Source: Parasponia andersonii (Eukaryota; Streptophyta; Magnoliopsida; Rosales; Cannabaceae). From it: 64,000 nt of DNA. The stretch is taken from contig JXTB01000480.1 in assembly GCA_002914805.1 (NCBI GenBank), positions 210,366 through 274,365 of the forward strand, read 5' to 3'. The notes beneath the pieces are model-generated. The model did not search any database, was not told where the DNA came from, and worked only from the letters and a program-made list of their open reading frames with translations. Below, piece by piece: positions 59,277 to 64,000 of the stretch (positions are counted from its first letter, which is position 1; every line of letters starts with the position of its first letter). Both the position numbers and the translations under genes were made by a program.

Positions 59277-59752
59277 ATGTAATAGGTATATAGTTTAAAA
59301 TAGTTGGTATTTGAGTTTTGAGATATTCTATGGTAGATTTTGTATTAAAAATAAAATTTAGATAAATTTTTGGAAACTTGGACTAGCTACCCTGACAAAA
59401 ATGAAAATTTTTGATGAAGTATGCTTTTATAATGAAATCAAAAAAATTACTTGATGGCCATTGAAATGACATTGAATCATCAAATTTCATCGAAATTTTT
59501 CGATGAACATTATATAATTTTTATATTTCATTATAAAAATATACTTCATCGAAATGACATTGAATTTTATCGAATTAACATCGAAATAGTATCAAAATTT
59601 ATCAAAATTTTCGATATTTATCGAGGCAGCTAGTCCAAATTTTAAGATATTTGTAGAAATTGATTCAAATTTAATTTTTAATACAAAATTAACCACATAA
59701 TATCTCGAAACTCAAATAAAAACTATTTTAAATCATACCCATAACATTTAAA
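59277..59752. mobile_element. Long inverted-repeat (hairpin) element, ~475 bp
   Basis: Nearly the whole element is one hairpin. The outer arms pair 59281-59400 (AGTTTAAAATAGTTGGTATT, TTGAGTTTTGAGATATTCTA, TTTTGTATTAAAAATAAAAT, ACTTGGACTAGCTACC) with 59625-59750. The inner arms pair GATGAAGTATGCTTTTATAA (about 59414) with TTATAAAAATATACTTCATC (about 59532). Only a small core with ATCGAAAT-type repeats stays unpaired. No ORF above 60 codons that is credible. Long-TIR MITE or Mutator-like relic; a transcript would fold into a long duplex. Confidence 0.75.
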
Positions 59753-60050
59753 CATAGAATTTTCTTAATCGTCCATGATAAAGATAAGAGTGAGAGAAAA
59801 AGTTGAGAGATTTTGAAAGCGAAAAAAGATGTTATGGAGAAATTTATATAGAGAGAGTAAGGGCAAAGTGACATGATCTTATAGACGTTCGAGTTAATCT
59901 TCTTTGGGAGAGTTTTTGAGGTTTTTGTTTAACATCAATAAAATTATGCTTTTTAGGAGTATTTTTGTCCTACGGTTATATATTTTGAACATTTATTGAG
60001 AGAGACATATGAGTGTAATTGGGGCATTTATGGAGCATATTTATTGAAAT

Positions 60051-60129
60051 TTCTTTTAAAAATTGGTATGCAAGGGTAGTTTAGCAAATTCTTTTTAAAA
60101 ATTGGTATGCAAGAGTAGTTTAGCAAATT
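60051..60129. repeat. 38-39 bp tandem duplication
   Basis: TTCTTTTAAAAATTGGTATG...GTAGTTTAGCAAA is repeated head to tail with a single substitution (AAGGG / AAGAG) and one extra T. Confidence 0.85.
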
Positions 60130-61791
60130 AGACTTGGCCATCAACTAAATATATTTTTTGTTTTTTTTTTTCCTTCAATTTGGGGCAAGTTTTTGTGGGG
60201 CTTGCCAACATTTTTTTTTCAGAACCTTTTTCTCTTATTTTTCCTTTTTCTTTCTATCAAACTATTTTTTTTTTTTCATTTTCTTTCTACTTTTTTCTTC
60301 TACTCTTTCTTTTCTCTATCATTTCTCTCTTACAAAACAAAAGTTCCGTGTGTAAGGGTAATTTAGTCATTCAATCACCTCATTTAACTAAAGTAACATT
60401 TTCCTTCCACTTTTCTCTCTATTTTATGGGAGAGAAATATTAAGTAGATTCCACCCCTATTTTTTTTCACTCATTTTCTCATTCTTTCTTCTTTTCTCGC
60501 TTACTAAATAACTATTCCTTTTATTTTCTCTCAACTTTTCGCACCCTACCTTTTCTTTCCTCTCATTTTTTCTCTCTAACAACATTAGTATAATTGCTCT
60601 TCAAATAAATGAACTTGAAGTATGAGTATTGTGCATTTACTTCTGAAATAAAAATATATTGAATTATAATGAGATCTTATTAAATAGGAGTCCTTTGGTA
60701 AGAGGAGTTGTTGGGTATGGAAATGAGAATTTGAAATATTCCCTTGTTTGTTTTGAGTTTTGCATTTTTTGATCCATAAAAATGTAAAATCTAAGGAGTT
60801 AATTTAGCTATGATTTGGGATAATACAAAACCCGTCAAGATAAGTGGTTTTCACATAAACCCCCATTTGAATCCGTGATCGTGAGTTCCAGAATAAAATG
60901 AAAATCCTTTTAACAGTATATTTTTTTTTCCTCAAAATTTCCATCCCATGCATAATCGAATACATTTTTCTGACTTTCTTAAGAAACTTAAAAAAGATTC
61001 TAATATGCAACTAAATACAATTATTCAAGTTTCCAAACAATTACATCACCCTTTTCGTATTATTAATTTGAAAACATGGGAACTCCCAGTAATACCAAAG
61101 GGTGCCATATTGTCCAACAATGCAACTTTGGAGCTGGCCTCTTTCTCCTTTCTACGTGACATGTGCCGTATGATGTTCCAGTGGCATGTGGATCATTTCT
61201 ATCTAAACTAAATTGTTGCAAAAAAGATATCAAAAAACATTACTGAGTTATAAAGGGAGGCATTTACGGACTCACTCCTTTAGGCCAAGACAACTTTTCA
61301 ACTTTTTTATCAAGCAAAAACTAATCAGGAATCTAATAAGATGTTAGTAAGTACTCACTAGCTGTCTTTTGATTTGGAATTACTCTCTCTACTGTTTTTT
61401 TTTTTTTTTTAAATTCCGCAGTACAAGCGGAATAAAACTCATATCTATGGAAAGAGTCCATGACTGGTTCATAATTACCATATTGTAGCTAATTTTTTTT
61501 TTTTTAGAAACAAACATGGCTAATTAACCACATAGAACTGCATTTCTCTTTTGGAAACAGCTTTTCATCCCGGGTAGGTAGAAAACCAATTTACACGTCA
61601 ATTAATTTTTTTGTCTTTAAAGTTTGTCATCGTAATCCATACTCTCAACCCTATTCTTTACGTTCTTGAACTATGGGCAAATTAATCTTTAGTTAACCAA
61701 ATGATCAAAACTTTTGAGTAGGAGCAACTCCAAAAAAAAAAAGAAAAAAAGGAAAAATAAAAGAGAACAAAGGAACTACTTTTGAATAGGT
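60130..61791. other. Gene-free DNA, pyrimidine-rich
   Basis: About 60160-60590 is strongly T/C-rich with repeated TTTCTTT and TCTCTC. ORFs here are low-complexity. About 61060-61210 is more mixed in composition, but its 87-codon frame (60948-61211) has no recognised family. Confidence 0.45.
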
Positions 61792-61914
61792 CTTTGGTAG
61801 TGGATAGATACATCAAACAATGAGAATACGATACACATCATTTCGTTCTCATCAAACCCAAAGAACGCGAAAGGCATCCTTTTCCGCTCTTTGAATCAGT
61901 CCACTACCCCAAAA
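61792..61914. mobile_element. Small inverted-repeat element, ~123 bp
   Basis: CTTTGGTAGTGGA at the left pairs with TCCACTACCCCAAAAG at the right, and inner ATGAGAA pairs with GTTCTCAT. It looks like a very short MITE, but no convincing target duplication was found. Confidence 0.4.
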
Positions 61915-62948
61915 GTCCAAATCCTCTTTTAGTTACTAATAATTGATAAAACTTTACCAAATTCTCTTTTAGCTTCTACTATTATTTAACAACTCCTTAC
62001 AAAAAATATAAAAATAAAAAAATTTCTCCAATTACACTGCAGTATCTATCAATGGAAGGCGTGATATTATTTTAATACTAACAATTAAACACTAATTAGA
62101 AAGTCTAAAAGATATAAAAGTACATTAATGCTAAAATACAAACAAATACATTCCACGTGACAACATTTTTCTTCTCGTTTATTTAATGTGAAACGAATGA
62201 TAAAGATGCTTTCAAAGTGTTAGAAAAGATTTCTATAATATTGAATTTTGAAAATGAAAAACAAAATAAAGTGTTGCCAAACAAATAAGGAGTTATAATC
62301 ACAGATTTAATATCGATAACAACACGTCACAAATAGTAAGATTTAGAATTCAAATCCCCTAATGTTTGTCGAAGAAAATAAAAAAATAGTATCCATTACA
62401 AGTGAAACAGTAGGTGGCAACATACTAAATTTGATTTTCTATAGGATATATATCACTATTAAATGGCAGTTCGTTTGTTTCAGTATCGTTACGTTAAAAT
62501 TAAGATTTTAATCTATTTACACATTTTTGTTACGTGGCAGAAAACTGCTTATTTGTGTTTGTGTTTGTGTGTGTGTGTGTGTTTTTTTTTGAGTAATATC
62601 TAACATCATTTTCCACCGTTGAGAATTGAGGATAAATGCGATTTCCCTAAACAAAGGATTAAATAATTTAGGGGATGTACCCTTTGATATCACTTCACCT
62701 AATAGTCCTACGGAGGAAACTCCCTGGTGATTTCCTTAGTGCAATATGCCCATCTGGATTTATCTGCTTTTTCAGTTTTTACCCATTTTGTTAAGTGTGT
62801 TAGCCGCCATATTACATTGATTAAAATTATTCAACCGAAGAGAACTGATCTTGATTATACAAGTCAACGAACCTGTTCAGTCGTCTCTTCTATATATCGT
62901 TCTTGGAAAATTCCAACAACGCAACCAATATTTCTTAGTCTTCGTCAA

Positions 62949-63064
62949 NNNNNNNNNNNNNNNNNNNNNNNNNNNNNNNNNNNNNNNNNNNNNNNNNNNN
63001 NNNNNNNNNNNNNNNNNNNNNNNNNNNNNNNNNNNNNNNNNNNNNNNNNNNNNNNNNNNNNNNN
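62949..63064. other. Assembly gap (116 N)
   Basis: Run of undetermined bases directly before the second ectodomain exon. It removes that exon's start. Confidence 1.
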
Positions 63065-63597
63065 CAACACGTTAAGAGTCGCGAGATTCGATATGTTGGA
63101 TGGTCCTTGTTCTCGCCAAGTACAGAACGTGAACACCACCACTTCGAGGTACCTTCAATACGGTCTAGACGTCCATTTCCCTTCAACTGTGAAAAACCTC
63201 ACTCTGTTCTATGGTTGTAAAACGCCGGAAGCTGCGTATTTCCCTTATAAATTTTCCTGCCACGAGAAATCGGAAACTGTTTTCTACGCGAACGATTCTC
63301 TTTTGGAGTCTCTGGAGCCGAATCTCCGGCCAGGGTCATGTAGTGAGGTCATTTGGGTCCCGATTTTCCCGGATGCTCTTGACAAGAGCTTGAGCTCTGG
63401 CGACGACGGAATGGAGGAAGTTGGTCGGGCTTTGAGTGAAGGATTTGAAGTAATCTACCCTGAGTCAGAGGTATGTAAAAAATGCGAGGATTCGGGTGGA
63501 ATATGCGGCTATGAAAGCTCTACGCCTGATCAGTACTTCCGCTGCTTTTGCCGCGACGGGGTAAATATCGGATTATGTATCCCTCGTCCTCGTCCCG
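63065..63597 (+). CDS. Second LRK10-like ectodomain exon, 5' end lost in gap
   Basis: The exon resumes after the gap in the frame NTLRVARFDMLDGPC, the C-terminal part of a GUB_WAK_bind domain. It continues through the WAK_assoc domain (LTLFYGCKTPE, FSCHEKSET, GSCSEVIWVPIFP, GFEVIYPESEVCKKCEDSGG, ICG, YFRCFCRDG). It ends at a donor CCCG|GTATGT (63598) in phase 1, the same phase as the exon at 56767-57628. Signal peptide and N-terminal cysteines are not visible; text just left of the gap (62727-62948) shows no GUB_WAK motif in any frame, so the join across the gap is not trusted. The two exons encode clearly different ectodomains of the same family. No kinase exon follows before 64000. Confidence 0.85.
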
Positions 63598-64000
63598 GTA
63601 TGTTTTCGTTTCATCCTATCAAACTTTAAACATTGACAGTTGAATATATATCTTTGTTTTTCGAAGGGTACTTTAACGTACTAGAGAAAAAGGAAAAATT
63701 CATAATAAAACCCTCTGGTAGAACATTAATTATCAAGAAGTCCGTGGGTAAGAGGAGAAGAAATTGTTTTGGATTACATCCTTGTGAAAGTTTATTGCTA
63801 ATAATTTGGACTTCGTTATATCTTTTGCTTTAGTTATCTATCTGTGCTTAGTTTTATACAGACTTTTTGTGCTGTAATATGCATTTAGACTGAGCGGTCT
63901 TTCAAAATTCTCAATATTGTTAGGAGTTACAACACAGCTAAAACAACTAAAGTACGAGTTTGAGAAAATTTGAGTAAAATGAAAAAGATAAGGCACACAA
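63598..64000 (+). other. Intron or downstream sequence of the second LRK10-like exon
   Basis: After the phase-1 donor there is no transmembrane or kinase coding before the window ends. The short ORF at 63633-63833 has no family signature. Confidence 0.5.

Noticed and set aside
57629-62948. Search for the missing transmembrane and kinase exons
   Set aside because: No frame on the plus strand shows a kinase glycine loop, HRD or DFG motif, or a long open exon; the kinase is not hidden here by inspection.

Overview
This is a nuclear genome segment from a flowering plant, most likely a eudicot. The evidence is AT-rich intergenic DNA, spliced genes with short GT-AG introns, plant-specific families (NACK-type kinesin-7, DUF789, LRK10-like receptor ectodomains), Ty3/Gypsy and LINE remnants, tRNA-derived SINEs and many MITE-like inverted repeats. 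The sequence does not fix the species or family. There is one undetermined base (48123) and one run of 116 N (62949-63064).

Layout: 1-3371 is the gag end of a decayed minus-strand Ty3/Gypsy element whose 5' LTR is complete; the rest lies left of the window. 3950-5190 is a 5'-truncated LINE (reverse transcriptase plus RNase H). 6990-14144 is an old, non-coding LTR retrotransposon with long LTRs and a probable 5-bp target duplication. 16109-20807 (minus) is a complete 14-exon NACK1/HINKEL-type cytokinetic kinesin of 964 aa, with a 5'-UTR intron and a perfect MSA (mitosis-specific activator) site upstream. 27129-30821 (minus) is a complete 6-exon DUF789 gene of 403 aa that contains one GC-AG intron. 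31.3-56.7 kb is a 25-kb gene desert of tandem duplications, SINEs, MITEs, minisatellites and a lone LINE RNase H fragment. From 56767 to the right edge, two plus-strand exons each encode a GUB_WAK_bind/WAK_assoc extracellular module of the LRK10-like receptor kinase family. Each ends at a phase-1 donor and no kinase exon is visible.

Biology: the kinesin gene looks intact and should be expressed in late G2/M to drive phragmoplast expansion through the NACK-MAPKKK pathway. The DUF789 gene is intact but of unknown function, and it has three CACGTG G-boxes upstream. The LRK10-like exons are best explained as alternative first exons, or tandem ectodomain genes, that use transmembrane and kinase exons beyond 64000. 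From memory, Arabidopsis also has HINKEL (At1g18370) close to LRK10L1 (At1g18390), and that LRK10L1 locus makes two transcripts from alternative promoters. If so, this window preserves both the neighbourhood and the dual-promoter arrangement. No CRISPR, rRNA, tRNA or organellar insert was recognised.
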